Positions 45,906 through 56,358 of a stretch of DNA of 64,000 nt are shown one piece after another. Position numbers and translations under genes: made by a program. Every line of letters begins with the position of its first letter. Position 1 is the stretch's first letter. The notes beneath the pieces were generated by a model. That model had not been told where the DNA came from and ran no database searches. It was given only the letters and a program-made list of their open reading frames with translations. The stretch spans positions 62,001-126,000 of the forward strand of contig NZ_FQVI01000004.1 in the NCBI RefSeq assembly GCF_900129135.1. The letters are read 5' to 3'. The stretch is from Lactonifactor longoviformis DSM 17459. GTDB taxonomy: Bacteria > Bacillota > Clostridia > Lachnospirales > Lachnospiraceae.

Positions 45906-47741
45906 TTAGAAGGAGAAATTAGTATTTCTGACTTTCATCTCTTCCAGGAAACGAGACATCTCCTGTTTTTCGTCGGAATAGCACAGGTGAAGCCGCTTCC
46001 TGGCTCTCGTCATACCCACATAAAAAAGCCGCCGTTCTTCTTCTATCTCCTCTTCCAGCACCGCTTTGTGATAGGGCATCACCCCTTCGTTTACATCCAG
46101 TATATATACCTCATCATACTCCAGCCCTTTGATGCTGTGCAGAGTGGAAATGGTAACACCCTCTTTTTGTTCCGACTGGTGTTTTGCCTGCTCTTTCAGC
46201 TTTTCGGAGAACTCTTCCATGTGGGCAAACCATGCAGCAAAACTTCGGTATCCCTTGGTACTCTCATGTATCTCTCTCAGGGTTTCCAGCAGATCTTCTG
46301 CTTTTATCCTGCGGTACACTGCATATTCTTTCAGATAAGCCTCATATCCTATCCCCTTCCGGATATAATTGACCGCACCATAGGGAGTCATGCCCTTTAG
46401 GATCCTGAGATCCTCCTCCAGCCGGTCAATCCTGTCGCACATCCATTCCTTATCCTCATAATACCAGCGCAGCCCTTCAAAAGAAAATTCGCCGGAGTCC
46501 ACCGAATCCCGGGACAGATAGCGGTTGGGCCGGTTCATAATCTGATAAAAATTTTTCCTGCTTCTGTCACCCAGGGCAATCTGGATATATGCCAGCAGAT
46601 CCCTGGTAATCCAGTGCTCATAGAGATTGGGCAGCAGATCTCTCATATGAAAAGGAAGCTGGTACTCCATGAGCATTTCCACCAGATATCTTGCCCCCAG
46701 GTTGGTCCGAAACAGAACGGCGATTTCTTCCAGGGGCTCTTGCGCCTCTTTTGCTTTCAGTATCCGGTCCCTCACCCAGCGGTTTTCCAGGATTTCTGTT
46801 TCGAATCCCCTGACTTCGATAGGATCCCCAAGCTCATTTATGGTTTTTATCTCCTTGGGAAAACGCTCCTGATTGTGATGGATAACATTCTGGCTAGCTT
46901 CCAGAATTCTCTTGGTAGAGCGGTAATTGCAGGCCAAAGTTACCCTCCCCGCATCCGGATACTCTTCCGGAAACTGAAGCATAATTTGAGGTTTGGCTCC
47001 CCGGAAGCCATAGATGGACTGATCATCATCTCCCACTATAAAGAGATGGTTTTGAGGCAGGGCCAGAATCTTTATTATCTCATACTGCAGCTTATTAATA
47101 TCCTGAAATTCGTCTACCAGGATATACTTAAACTTATTCTGCCAGGCTTTCCTTATGTCCTCCCTCTGCGTGAGCAGTTCATAGCACCACACCAGCATAT
47201 CGTCGAAATCCAGGAGTCTGGCACTCCTGCATCTTTCCTGGTAACCCCTGTAGATATCACGGAACGACTCTTCGGGACAGGCCGCGGAATAGTAGTGTTC
47301 CAGGGCAATCCTTCCTGTCTTTACCGTGCTGATCTCGCCGATAATATCTGTAATAAGCTCTTTTTCATCCTCGACTTCCAGCCGGCTGCTGCGTATCAGT
47401 TCTCTTAAAATGGAATATTTTTGGTCTTCGCCAATAATATTCCGGGCACTCAGCCCGTAGGCATGGCGTAGGATCCCATAAAACACACCGTGAAAGGTTC
47501 CGAAGGTAACCTGTGTGGAGGCAGTTTGGGATAAACGCAAAAAGCGCTCCTTCATCTCTCTGGCAGCGGCTTTTGTAAACGTCACTACCAGGATAGAGGA
47601 AGGAGACACCTGATATTCCCCAATCAGCTGGAGAACCCGGCGGGTTAAGACAGTAGTCTTCCCGGAACCGGGTCCCGCCAGACACAGAAAGGGACCTTTA
47701 TAATGCATAATTGCAGTTTTTTGTGATTCGTTATATTCCAT
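45906..47741 (-). CDS. UvrD/PcrA-family DNA helicase
   Basis: This 611-aa superfamily 1A helicase has motif I LAGPGSGKTTVLT (about 17-29), motif II VDEFQDIN, the QSIYGFRGA motif and C-terminal motifs TLHSIKGLEYDEVYILD and VGMTRARKRL. It is shorter than PcrA, without the long C-terminal extension, and closer to Rep/UvrD-like single-protein clostridial forms. The frame extends upstream to 47915, but the conserved start is ATG 47741, which overlaps the gltX stop by one base (TAATG). Role: unwinding in repair or replication restart, not resolved further. Confidence 0.85.
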   Translation of the reverse strand: MEYNESQKTAIMHYKGPFLCLAGPGSGKTTVLTRRVLQLIGEYQVSPSSILVVTFTKAAAREMKERFLRLSQTASTQVTFGTFHGVFYGILRHAYGLSARNIIGEDQKYSILRELIRSSRLEVEDEKELITDIIGEISTVKTGRIALEHYYSAACPEESFRDIYRGYQERCRSARLLDFDDMLVWCYELLTQREDIRKAWQNKFKYILVDEFQDINKLQYEIIKILALPQNHLFIVGDDDQSIYGFRGAKPQIMLQFPEEYPDAGRVTLACNYRSTKRILEASQNVIHHNQERFPKEIKTINELGDPIEVRGFETEILENRWVRDRILKAKEAQEPLEEIAVLFRTNLGARYLVEMLMEYQLPFHMRDLLPNLYEHWITRDLLAYIQIALGDRSRKNFYQIMNRPNRYLSRDSVDSGEFSFEGLRWYYEDKEWMCDRIDRLEEDLRILKGMTPYGAVNYIRKGIGYEAYLKEYAVYRRIKAEDLLETLREIHESTKGYRSFAAWFAHMEEFSEKLKEQAKHQSEQKEGVTISTLHSIKGLEYDEVYILDVNEGVMPYHKAVLEEEIEEERRLFYVGMTRARKRLHLCYSDEKQEMSRFLEEMKVRNTNFSF

Positions 47742-49192
47742 TAAGCACCTAATTTTACAATTGCAGCCTGAATCCTGCGGATAGATTCCTCTTTGCCCAG
47801 CAGTTCCAGAATCTCTGTCGCCCCGGCGGGTGTCATCTGTTTTCCGGAGAGGGCAGTGCGGACGGGCCACAGTACATAGCCATTTTTGTATCCTTTTTCC
47901 TTTGCAAATCCGCACAGGAGCTCATAGAGTGCATCATTGCTGTAATCATTTTGTGCCTCCAGCACAGGGAGTACCTCCTGCAGCAGACTAAGAGAGGATT
48001 CCGGAGTTGTCTTCATTTTTTTATGGCGGTACATCTCTGTGTCATATTCCAGAACATCTTCCACAAAATCGATTAATTCCGGAATTTCAGGGAATACCTC
48101 TATTCTTGTTTTCACCATCTCAGCTACTTTTTTTAGATTTACCTTCCGGCTCAGAGTGTTCTGAATAAAAGGAAGCGCTCTCTCATAAAACTGATCAAAA
48201 TCCATGGCTTTGATATATTCCCCGTTCATCCATTTCAGTTTGACAATGTCAAACACAGCCGGTGATTTGCTCATATGATGATAGTCGAAGACCTTCACCA
48301 GTTCCTCCAGGGAATAAATCTCCCGGTTCTCCTCCGGGCTCCATCCCAGAAGTGCAACGTAGTTGACAATAGCTTCTGTCACAAATCCCTGATCGATGAG
48401 ATCCTCATAGGATGAGTGTCCGGACCGTTTGCTCAGCTTTTTATGCTCCTCGTTGGTAATCAGAGGGCAGTGCACATAGGTGGGGATCTCCCATCCGAAG
48501 GCTTCGTAGATTCTGTTGTATTTGGGGGCAGAGGAGAGATATTCATTACCTCTTACCACATGGGTGATTCCCATCAGGTGATCATCCACTACATTTGCGA
48601 AATTATAGGTGGGATATCCGTCGGATTTGATCAGAATCAGATCATCCAGCTCCTCGTTGGGCACTGTAATTTCCCCGTAGATATCATCCCGGAAGGTTGT
48701 AGTGCCTTCGGAGGGCATATTGAAACGGATAACGTAGGGAACTCCCGCCTTCAGCTTTTCTTCTATCTCCTCTTTTGTGAGAGAGAGACAGTGCTTGTCA
48801 TACATGGCAATCTCTTTGCCTGCCACATTCGTCCGAAGGGATTCCAGGCGTTCTTTATCGCAGAAGCAGTAATAGGCATCCCCCTGCGCAATCAGCTGCT
48901 CTGCATATTTTTTATAAATTCCCAGAGCATTTCTCTCACTCTGGACGTAAGGACCCACTCCCCCGTCTTTATCCGGTCCTTCATCATGGAGCAGACCGGT
49001 TTCTTCCAGGGTATGGTAGATAATCTCAAGAGCACCTTCCACAAAGCGTTCCTGATCCGTGTCCTCGATTCTCAGCATAAAGCTTCCGTTCTCGTGTTTT
49101 GCAATCAGATAGGCATATAAAGCCGTCCTTAAATTTCCTACGTGCATTCTCCCTGTAGGGCTTGGGGCAAATCTTGTTTTTACTGTACTCAT
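47741..49192 (-). CDS. gltX: Glutamyl-tRNA synthetase
   Basis: GltX charges tRNA-Glu with glutamate. The 483-aa protein has the Rossmann motif [13 protein letters not shown] (HIGH-type, about 8-20) and the [11 protein letters not shown] (KMSKS-type) loop near residue 245, with the helical anticodon-binding domain at the C-terminus. AGGAG is seven bases before ATG 49192. It may charge tRNA-Gln as well if the organism lacks GlnRS; that cannot be told here. It is 25 bp after the sirtuin gene and overlaps the helicase gene. Confidence 0.95.
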   Translation of the reverse strand: MSTVKTRFAPSPTGRMHVGNLRTALYAYLIAKHENGSFMLRIEDTDQERFVEGALEIIYHTLEETGLLHDEGPDKDGGVGPYVQSERNALGIYKKYAEQLIAQGDAYYCFCDKERLESLRTNVAGKEIAMYDKHCLSLTKEEIEEKLKAGVPYVIRFNMPSEGTTTFRDDIYGEITVPNEELDDLILIKSDGYPTYNFANVVDDHLMGITHVVRGNEYLSSAPKYNRIYEAFGWEIPTYVHCPLITNEEHKKLSKRSGHSSYEDLIDQGFVTEAIVNYVALLGWSPEENREIYSLEELVKVFDYHHMSKSPAVFDIVKLKWMNGEYIKAMDFDQFYERALPFIQNTLSRKVNLKKVAEMVKTRIEVFPEIPELIDFVEDVLEYDTEMYRHKKMKTTPESSLSLLQEVLPVLEAQNDYSNDALYELLCGFAKEKGYKNGYVLWPVRTALSGKQMTPAGATEILELLGKEESIRRIQAAIVKLGA

Positions 49193-49217
49193 CATGATTC
49201 TCCTGGTTCTTTTATAG

Positions 49218-49943
49218 TTAATGATAGATCTTCGGCAGGATCTCGTCCGGACTGCCATGATAGACGAAATCAGCATTGGCATCGCTGAAATGGGGTTCCC
49301 TGTTTATCAAAATCAGTTTTTCTCCCATAAAGTACTTCAAACAGGTCTGACACAGATAGGAATGAAGGGTAGAACCGATAACCAGCAGGGTATCTGCCTT
49401 GCGGATCTCATCTGCTGCTCTGGAAATCAGATAATTATCTACCATCTCACCCACCAGCCTTACCTGAGGTCTTACCGGTACATTGCATTTATGGCACATG
49501 GGGATATCTCTGCTTTTCAGCATATACTCAAAGGGAAAAACCTGACCGCAGTGTGGACATTTATTGCTGTATATATTCCCGTGAAATTCGATGACATTTT
49601 TACATCCTGCCCTCTTTGCCAGGGAAAATATCTCTCTGGTAACAATTGCATTCAGCTTGCCGTCCTCTTCCATGCGGGCCAGCGTCTTAAGTCCCTCCCC
49701 CGGCGTTCCCGGGCTGGCCAGTATTTCATTGCGATAGAAATCAAAAAACTGCTTGGTACGGGTAGTATAAAACACAGAGCTGAACATTTCATCCGGGGAA
49801 TAACCGTACTTTTCTTCGATTGCGTAGGCACTGCTGTCACTTCGGTAATTCATACAGCCGCAGTCCTCACAGATGGTGATACCTTCCAGACACACTACAT
49901 TTCTACTTTCATCCAAAACCTTCCGAATACTATCCAAATTCAT
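49218..49943 (-). CDS. Atypical SIR2-family protein
   Basis: This 241-aa protein keeps the sirtuin layout: a Rossmann start, the four zinc cysteines (SNKCPHCG and MCHKCNV), a conserved FHGNIY with the catalytic histidine, RPQVRLVGE and GSTLHSYL. However the NAD loop that is normally GAGIS reads GITIC (21-25), and the normal T-Q-N-I-D motif reads TREIF (about 102-106), losing the usual Q, N and D. Normal deacetylation is therefore doubtful. It stands before gltX; no macrodomain or lipoate genes are beside it. GAGGGG precedes the ATG. Confidence 0.72.
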   Translation of the reverse strand: MNLDSIRKVLDESRNVVCLEGITICEDCGCMNYRSDSSAYAIEEKYGYSPDEMFSSVFYTTRTKQFFDFYRNEILASPGTPGEGLKTLARMEEDGKLNAIVTREIFSLAKRAGCKNVIEFHGNIYSNKCPHCGQVFPFEYMLKSRDIPMCHKCNVPVRPQVRLVGEMVDNYLISRAADEIRKADTLLVIGSTLHSYLCQTCLKYFMGEKLILINREPHFSDANADFVYHGSPDEILPKIYH

Positions 49944-49988
49944 TCTATCGCCCCTCTTTTTATTGCTGTTAACTTTTTCCTCAAAAAA

Positions 49989-50013
49989 GGGTACATGGTA
50001 TGAACCAGTACCC
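49989..50013 (-). terminator. Terminator of the fatty acid operon
   Basis: Arms GGGTAC and GTACCC with an inner TGGT-ACCA stem (one bulged base), followed on the minus strand by TTTTTT. Lies 49 bp after the FabK-like stop codon. Confidence 0.88.
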
Positions 50014-50061
50014 CATTGCAGACATATTATACCTTAAGTGCTGTTTTTTTTCAAGCATCAG

Positions 50062-51114
50062 TTAAGCCAGTTCCTGGAAAATATCTTTGACATATTCCAG
50101 CTTTCTGCAGCGGTAAGCATTGGCTCCGCAGAACAGCAATCCATGATCCACATTCCCCTCTACCGCCTGCACCAGAGCGTCCGTGATACAGTAAGGTATT
50201 TCTTTTGGTTTGCAGGTAGTGATACAGTGATAGCAATACGGAATCGGCTGTCTCTTCGCCTTCACCCGTTCCATAAACTCATTTTTTATGGCTCTTCCCG
50301 GCATGCCCACAGGGCTCTGGACGATACAGATGTCTTCTTTTTCTGCCTTGATATAAGCCTGCTTATATGCCGGACTGGCATCACACTCATAGGTGGTAAC
50401 GAATCTGGTACCCATCTGTACTCCGTCCGCTCCAAGGCTGAGCGCATGATCCATATCCTCTCGGTCAAAGATACCTCCGGCAACCACTACAGGTATCTCT
50501 TTGCCGAACTTCTCTTCATATTCTCTGGTCTGGAGGATGATAGAGCGGATGACAGAATCATAGTCCAGGGCGTCCGTATCCGAGAGCTCTTCCTTTGTGA
50601 ATCCCAGATGTCCTCCGGCTTTCGGCCCTTCTATGACAACCAGATCCGGGGCCCTGTGATATTTTCTGTCCCACATCTTGCAGATCACATGCAGTGATTT
50701 CAGGGATGATACAATAGGGGCTATCTTTGTCTTTGAATTCTCCACCATCTTTGGGAGATCAATGGGCAGGCCGGCTCCTGAGATAATCAGATCAATTCCT
50801 GCGGATACTGCCGTTTTTACATAGTCCTGATAGTGCTGGGTGGCTACCATTATATTTACTCCGATAATCCCGCCCTGTGCCAACTCTCTTGCTTTTGCAA
50901 TTTCTTTTTTTACAGCCCGGAAATTTGCTTCCAGAGGATTTTTTTTGAAATCTTCCTCCCTCCAGCCGATCTGTGCTGTAGATATTACGCCTACACCACC
51001 GGCTGCAGCCACGCTTCCTGCCAGGCCTCCCAGGCTGACACCGACGCCCATTCCTCCCTGAATCACGGGAATACGTGCCGTAAGTTCTCCTATTTTTAAG
51101 GGTTTTCTGTCCAT
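50062..51114 (-). CDS. FabK/nitronate monooxygenase-like flavoprotein, probable enoyl-ACP reductase
   Basis: This 350-aa protein has the FMN-binding TIM barrel of FabK and 2-nitropropane dioxygenase: IPVIQGGMGVGVSL (15-28), GGHLGF, VVVAGGIFDREDM and GADGVQMGTRF. Its position at the end of the fab operon with no fabI, fabL or fabV in view suggests that it does the enoyl-ACP reduction step, as FabK does in streptococci. A C-terminal cysteine group (YCYHCITTC, IPYC, LLFCG, YRC) is not part of streptococcal FabK and may hold a metal or cluster. It is directly downstream of accDA (TAAATG). Confidence 0.75.
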   Translation of the reverse strand: MDRKPLKIGELTARIPVIQGGMGVGVSLGGLAGSVAAAGGVGVISTAQIGWREEDFKKNPLEANFRAVKKEIAKARELAQGGIIGVNIMVATQHYQDYVKTAVSAGIDLIISGAGLPIDLPKMVENSKTKIAPIVSSLKSLHVICKMWDRKYHRAPDLVVIEGPKAGGHLGFTKEELSDTDALDYDSVIRSIILQTREYEEKFGKEIPVVVAGGIFDREDMDHALSLGADGVQMGTRFVTTYECDASPAYKQAYIKAEKEDICIVQSPVGMPGRAIKNEFMERVKAKRQPIPYCYHCITTCKPKEIPYCITDALVQAVEGNVDHGLLFCGANAYRCRKLEYVKDIFQELA

Positions 51115-52848
51115 TTACATCCTCCTAAACCTTTCATAGCGCAGTGCGGCTATCTCCTCGGGATTTTTCTGTTCCATCCGGCAAAGGAAGGATTTCATCT
51201 CTTTTTTCAGTTCCTCTGCGATTTCTCCCAGATTGTCAAGACCGGCGGGGACTGGTTCCGGAATAATACGCTCAATGATCTGCAGCTTGTAAAGGTCCGA
51301 GGCTGTTATCTTCATAACCTCTGAGGCCTCCGGCGCCATCTTGCTGTCTTTCCAGAGGATAGAGGCAAATCCTTCCGGTGACAAAATGGAATACGTAGCA
51401 TTTTCCATCATCCAGACTTCATTTGCCACAGCAAGGGCCAGCGCCCCTCCGCTTCCTCCCTCTCCAATCACAATACTCAGAACAGGGACTTTTAAATCTG
51501 ACATTTCCATAAGATTTCTGGCTATCGCTTCCCCCTGTCCCCTCTCTTCTGCTTCGATTCCGCAGAATGCTCCCGGTGTATCTATAAAATTGATAACCGG
51601 ACGGTTAAATTTCTCTGCCTGCTTCATCAGACGCAGCGCTTTCCGATATCCCTCCGGGGAGGGCATACCGAAATTACAGCGTATATTATCCTTTGTGTTT
51701 TTTCCCTTCTGCACTCCCAGGACAGTGACCGGCTGGCCATCCAGAAGCCCCAGACCGCCCACGATGGCTCCGTCATCCCGAAATGCCCGGTCTCCGTGAA
51801 GCTCCAGGAATTCATCAAAGACTGCATGGATATAATCCAAACTGGAAGGCCTCCCGGCGTCTCTTGCGATCTGCACCCTCTCCCAGGCCCCAATCTCTTT
51901 TCCCCCGTCTCTGTGCTTTCCCTGCCTCTTATCCAAACTTTTTTCCTGTATTTCAGAAAGAGGAATCTGGCAGAACTGTGTATAAGACCTGTTTCTCTTA
52001 TGCAGACGCACCAGACCCAGAAGGGTACTTTTCTGCTTCTCTCTGGTCACAATACCGTCAATGATTCCATGCTCTACCAGAAATTCTGCCCTCTGAAATC
52101 CCTCCGGCAGTTTCTGTCCAATGGTCTGCTGTATCACTCTGGGACCGGCAAATCCGATGAGCGCTCCGGGTTCTGCCAAAATAATGTCCCCCAGCATGGC
52201 AAAGCTGGCCGTTACTCCCCCAGTGGTGGGATCTGTAAGAACAGGAAGGTAGAGCAGTCCTGCCAGGCTGTGCCGCTTGATTGCAGCCGAAGTCTTCGCC
52301 ATCTGCATAAGAGATACCATTCCCTCCTGCATTCTTGCGCCTCCGGAGCAGCAGTAAAGAATTACAGGAAGCTTTTCCTCTGTTGCCCGCTCGATGGAGC
52401 TTGTGATCTTCTCTCCCACCACATATCCCATGCTTCCCATTAGGAATCTTGCGTCACAGACACCGATCACCACAGATTCCCCTTCGATCTTGGCTTTTCC
52501 GATTCGTACCGCCTCATCCAGATGGGTCTTTTCCTGCACCTGCGCAATCTTCTCCTCATATTCAGGATAATCTAAGGGATTCGACACCGGCATTCCGGCA
52601 AACCATTCCTCAAAAGAACCTTTATCTGCAATCATCTTAATTCTGGTCTTTGCCTTCATACGGAAATATCCCTGACATTTTGGGCACACATAGTGGTTTT
52701 TCACCACATCTTCCTTATATATTACCTCTTTGCATTTGGGACACTTCATCCAGAGTCCTTCCGGAACAGAGGGGGAAGAAGGTACCTCTCTGGTTCCCGA
52801 CAGTGTAATATAATTACTTTTTTTGAATAATTCTTTTAAACGGGCCAT
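51115..52848 (-). CDS. accDA: Acetyl-CoA carboxylase carboxyltransferase, fused beta and alpha subunits
   Basis: This 577-aa protein fuses AccD and AccA, which are usually separate genes. The N-terminal half (about 1-290) is AccD with the zinc ribbon C36, C39, C55, C58 and the SGGARMQEG crotonase block; the C-terminal half (about 310-577) is AccA with [20 protein letters not shown] and [11 protein letters not shown] polar linker lies near 290-315. No stop, frameshift or internal ribosome site is seen between the halves. It makes malonyl-CoA from biotin-bound CO2 and acetyl-CoA with AccB and AccC, encoded just upstream. Confidence 0.95.
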   Translation of the reverse strand: MARLKELFKKSNYITLSGTREVPSSPSVPEGLWMKCPKCKEVIYKEDVVKNHYVCPKCQGYFRMKAKTRIKMIADKGSFEEWFAGMPVSNPLDYPEYEEKIAQVQEKTHLDEAVRIGKAKIEGESVVIGVCDARFLMGSMGYVVGEKITSSIERATEEKLPVILYCCSGGARMQEGMVSLMQMAKTSAAIKRHSLAGLLYLPVLTDPTTGGVTASFAMLGDIILAEPGALIGFAGPRVIQQTIGQKLPEGFQRAEFLVEHGIIDGIVTREKQKSTLLGLVRLHKRNRSYTQFCQIPLSEIQEKSLDKRQGKHRDGGKEIGAWERVQIARDAGRPSSLDYIHAVFDEFLELHGDRAFRDDGAIVGGLGLLDGQPVTVLGVQKGKNTKDNIRCNFGMPSPEGYRKALRLMKQAEKFNRPVINFIDTPGAFCGIEAEERGQGEAIARNLMEMSDLKVPVLSIVIGEGGSGGALALAVANEVWMMENATYSILSPEGFASILWKDSKMAPEASEVMKITASDLYKLQIIERIIPEPVPAGLDNLGEIAEELKKEMKSFLCRMEQKNPEEIAALRYERFRRM

Positions 52849-52860
52849 TTTTTACACTCC

Positions 52861-54201
52861 TTACTCGTAATGCTCCTGGATAAAATGAGTCGTCACATTC
52901 CCTGTTATAAAATCTTCCTGGTTCAGGATATCATACTGAAAGTCAAGATTCGTGCTGAGCCCTTCTATGATAACCTCCCCCAGAGTGCTGCGCATCTTGG
53001 CAATGGCAGACTCTCTGTCTTTGTCATATACAATTACCTTCATGATCATGGAGTCGTAATTCGGAGGGATCGTATATCCCGTATACACGGCAGTGTCAAT
53101 CCGAACCCCATTGCCCCCGGGCACATGCAGGTTTTCTATGGTACCCGGACAGGGCATAAAATTTCTGGCCGGATCCTCCGCATTGATCCTGCACTCTATG
53201 GCATGCCCCCGAAGAGATATGTCCTCCTGCCTGACACTTAAGGGCAGGCCTGCAGCGATGGAAATCTGTTCTTTTATAAGATCAACCCCTGAGACAAACT
53301 CTGTCACCGGATGCTCTACCTGGATTCTGGTATTCATTTCCATAAAAAAGTATTCACCTGTTCTGTCCAAAAGAAATTCTATGGTACCTGCATTCTCATA
53401 CCCGACTGCTCTGGCAGCCAGGACAGCGGTTCTGCCTATCTCTTCTCTCTGGCCCGGGGTGATTGCACTGGATGGAGACTCCTCAATCAGCTTCTGATGC
53501 CGTCTCTGAACGGAACAGTCTCTTTCTCCCAGCTGCACCACATTCCCATATTTGTCTGCGATAATCTGTACCTCTATATGTCTTGGCCTTCCCACATACC
53601 GCTCCAGGTACATGGTATCGTCTCCAAATGCATTGACAGATTCCCTCTGGGCCGTATTAAAATTATCCGGGAACTCTTCCTCTGATTCTGCAATGCGCAT
53701 TCCTTTGCCTCCCCCTCCGGAGGAAGCTTTGATCATGACAGGGAAGCCAATCTGCTTTGCAGCTTTCAGGGCTTCCTCCAGGGTATATACAGGCTCTCTG
53801 GTCCCCGGCACCACCGGTACACCTGCCTCTATCATGGTTCTCCTGGCCTCAGATTTATTACCCATTTTGTTAATCAGGGCTGCAGAGGGACCGATAAATG
53901 CCACGCTGCATTTTTCGCACATTTCTACAAACTTACTGTTCTCCGATAAAAAGCCAAATCCCGGATGAATAGCTTCTGCCTTGGTAGCAATGGTAGCGCT
54001 CAGGATTCTTTCCATGTTCAGATAACTCTCTGAGGCCTGGGCCGGACCAATGCATACGGCCTCATCTGCCAGCTGTGTATGCAGGGCATCCCTGTCAGCC
54101 TCTGAATAGACCGCCACCGTTTGTATTCCCAGTTCTCTGCAGGCTCTGATAATCCGTACGGCAATCTCTCCCCGGTTGGCAATTAATATTTTCTGAAACA
54201 T
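52861..54201 (-). CDS. accC: Biotin carboxylase
   Basis: AccC carboxylates biotin on AccB with ATP and bicarbonate. The 446-aa protein has the ATP-grasp blocks KMGNKSEARRTM, the glycine loop SSGGGGKGMRI (about 161-171), and EMNTRIQVEHPVTE. GGAG precedes the ATG. It lies between fabZ and accDA in the usual clostridial order. Confidence 0.97.
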   Translation of the reverse strand: MFQKILIANRGEIAVRIIRACRELGIQTVAVYSEADRDALHTQLADEAVCIGPAQASESYLNMERILSATIATKAEAIHPGFGFLSENSKFVEMCEKCSVAFIGPSAALINKMGNKSEARRTMIEAGVPVVPGTREPVYTLEEALKAAKQIGFPVMIKASSGGGGKGMRIAESEEEFPDNFNTAQRESVNAFGDDTMYLERYVGRPRHIEVQIIADKYGNVVQLGERDCSVQRRHQKLIEESPSSAITPGQREEIGRTAVLAARAVGYENAGTIEFLLDRTGEYFFMEMNTRIQVEHPVTEFVSGVDLIKEQISIAAGLPLSVRQEDISLRGHAIECRINAEDPARNFMPCPGTIENLHVPGGNGVRIDTAVYTGYTIPPNYDSMIMKVIVYDKDRESAIAKMRSTLGEVIIEGLSTNLDFQYDILNQEDFITGNVTTHFIQEHYE

Positions 54202-54209
54202 ACAAACTC

Positions 54210-54638
54210 CTAACTGATTGCAAATGTCAGCTCTGCAACCGCTGTAATCTTCCCCTTTTGGTTGGTGGCCTTCGCAGCCCCTACCCCGATGGGCCCTTTT
54301 TGCTTTATAATCTCTATCTCCAGTGTCAGTACATCCCCCGGCAGCACTTTTTCTTTGAACTTAGCTGACTTAATAGACGCAAAGAAAGCAGTTTTTCCCC
54401 TGCACTCAGGTTTGCTTAAGATAGCCACTGCCCCCAGCTGAGCCAGTGCTTCAATCTCCAGGACACCAGGCATTACCGGCTGTCCCGGAAAATGTCCGGC
54501 AAAATAAGGCTCATTAAAGCTGACACATTTTGTCCCTTTTGCCCTCACTCCGGGCTCCAGTTCCTGTACGGTATCTATCAGTAAAAATGGCTGTCTGTGA
54601 GGAATAATCTCCATAATTTCTTTGGTACCCAGTTCCAT
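54210..54638 (-). CDS. fabZ: 3-hydroxyacyl-ACP dehydratase FabZ
   Basis: FabZ dehydrates 3-hydroxyacyl-ACP. The 142-aa hot-dog fold protein has catalytic H49 and E63 in the block AGHFPGQPVMPGVLEIEALA. It is 8 bp upstream of accC. Confidence 0.97.
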   Translation of the reverse strand: MELGTKEIMEIIPHRQPFLLIDTVQELEPGVRAKGTKCVSFNEPYFAGHFPGQPVMPGVLEIEALAQLGAVAILSKPECRGKTAFFASIKSAKFKEKVLPGDVLTLEIEIIKQKGPIGVGAAKATNQKGKITAVAELTFAIS

Positions 54639-54650
54639 TCACATCTCCTC

Positions 54651-55100
54651 CTATCTAATGACGAACAGCGGCTGTCCGTATTCTACTACCTGCTCATTTT
54701 CTGCTAAGACCTGCTCTACCACCCCGTCATATTCTGATTCAATTTCATTCATCAGTTTCATAGCCTCTACAATTCCAAGAACCTGGCCTTTTTTTACGGT
54801 GTCGCCCACATGGACAAAAGGACCTGCTTCCGGAGAGGCTGAATTATAAAAAGTACCCACCAGAGGAGCCTTTACAACTTTTCCTGCGAGGATCTCCTGT
54901 CCCTCTTCCTCTATCTTTACAGAAAATTCAGACCCGCTCTGTGCCGTTGGCACAGGATCCAGAACGACCTGTCCGGCAGCAAACTTCGGCTGCTTATTCG
55001 TTTTCATGGATAGTTTCAAATCCTTATCTTCCATTTGAAAATGTGTCAGTGAAGAGTCACTAACTGTGCGAATTAAGGTAATAATCTTATCAAATTCCAT
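54651..55100 (-). CDS. accB: Biotin carboxyl carrier protein AccB
   Basis: AccB carries biotin for acetyl-CoA carboxylase. The 149-aa protein has a helical N-terminus, a proline/serine linker and the biotinyl domain (about 76-149) with the biotinylated lysine K115 in VEAMKLMNEIE. ATG 55100 is well spaced from AGGAGGGG; an ATG two codons earlier is too close. Confidence 0.95.
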   Translation of the reverse strand: MEFDKIITLIRTVSDSSLTHFQMEDKDLKLSMKTNKQPKFAAGQVVLDPVPTAQSGSEFSVKIEEEGQEILAGKVVKAPLVGTFYNSASPEAGPFVHVGDTVKKGQVLGIVEAMKLMNEIESEYDGVVEQVLAENEQVVEYGQPLFVIR

Positions 55101-55112
55101 TCTCATCCCCTC

Positions 55113-56348
55113 CTACTCTGTGTACTTTTTCACCAGCAGACTGGCGTTGTGTCCGCCAAACCCCAGGGAATTGGTAAGGGCATAAGGAACATCCATCTCA
55201 ATTCCGTGCCCTGTCACATAATCAAGGTCACATTCTTCATCCTGCACCCGGTACCCCACGGTTTCATGGACATAGCTGTCCTGTATGGATTTTACACAGG
55301 TGATAAATTCCACTGCTCCGGCAGCCCCCAGAAGGTGTCCAATCATGGATTTGGTAGAGTTCACTTTCAAATTTTTGGCGTGTTCCTGGAACAGTTTTTT
55401 AATCGCCCTTGTCTCAAACAAGTCGTTGTGATGGGTACTCGTGCCGTGGGCATTAATATACGGCACATCCTCAGGAGTGATTCCTGCTTCCCTTATAGCA
55501 TGCTCCATGGCCCTGGCCGCGCCTTCCCCATCTTCTGCCGGAGACGTGATATGGTAGGCATCACTGGTCGTTCCATAGCCGGCCACCTCCGCCAGAATCC
55601 CGGCGCCTCTGGCCTTTGCATGCTCCAGCTCCTCCAGAACTACGACACCTGCCCCTTCCCCCATAACGAAGCCATCTCTTTCTTTGTCAAAGGGGATAGA
55701 GCAGCGTCCCGGATCAGTGGATGTGGACAGCGCTGTCAGCGCCGCGAATCCGCCGATGCCGATGGGAGTCACCGATGCCTCTGTGCCCCCGGCTACCATG
55801 ATATCAGCCTCTCCCAGCTGAATCGTCCGGTATGCTTCTCCGATGCTGTTGGTTCCTGTTGCACAGGCAGTTACCACGTTGATACTTTTCCCCTTCAGTC
55901 CAAACTGAATGGAGACATTTCCTGCTGCCATATTGGAGATCATCAGGGGAACCAGAAGCGGATTCACGCGGTTCGGCCCTTTTTCCAGAAGTTTTGTGTG
56001 TTCACGTTCCATAGCCTGGAGGCTTCCGATCCCTGAGCCTACAGCACATCCAACCCGGTAGGGATCTTCCTCCCCAAGACAATATCCAGACTGTTCAATT
56101 GCTTCCTTTGCAGCCGCCACTGCATACTGGCAGAACAGTTCCATTCTCTTTGCCGCCTTAAAATCCATGTATTCCTTGCCCACAAAGCCTTTCACTTCTG
56201 CCGCCAGATGGGCTTTGTATTCAGATGCGTCAAACTTTGTAATCTCTCCAAACCCAGTCTTCCCTGCCTTCACTCCTGCCCAAAACTCTTCTACATTCAG
56301 CCCCAGAGGGGTAATGGCTCCCATTCCTGTCACTACTACTCTCTTCAT
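55113..56348 (-). CDS. fabF: 3-oxoacyl-ACP synthase II
   Basis: FabF elongates acyl-ACP with malonyl-ACP. The 411-aa thiolase-fold protein has catalytic C162 in VTACATGTNSIG and histidines in NAHGTSTHHND and IGHLLGAAGA. It is followed by accB and preceded by fabG. Confidence 0.97.
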   Translation of the reverse strand: MKRVVVTGMGAITPLGLNVEEFWAGVKAGKTGFGEITKFDASEYKAHLAAEVKGFVGKEYMDFKAAKRMELFCQYAVAAAKEAIEQSGYCLGEEDPYRVGCAVGSGIGSLQAMEREHTKLLEKGPNRVNPLLVPLMISNMAAGNVSIQFGLKGKSINVVTACATGTNSIGEAYRTIQLGEADIMVAGGTEASVTPIGIGGFAALTALSTSTDPGRCSIPFDKERDGFVMGEGAGVVVLEELEHAKARGAGILAEVAGYGTTSDAYHITSPAEDGEGAARAMEHAIREAGITPEDVPYINAHGTSTHHNDLFETRAIKKLFQEHAKNLKVNSTKSMIGHLLGAAGAVEFITCVKSIQDSYVHETVGYRVQDEECDLDYVTGHGIEMDVPYALTNSLGFGGHNASLLVKKYTE

Positions 56349-56358
56349 TTTGTCCCTC

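Noticed and set aside
51115-52848. accD and accA as two separate genes
   Set aside because: No stop, frameshift or internal ribosome site between the two halves.
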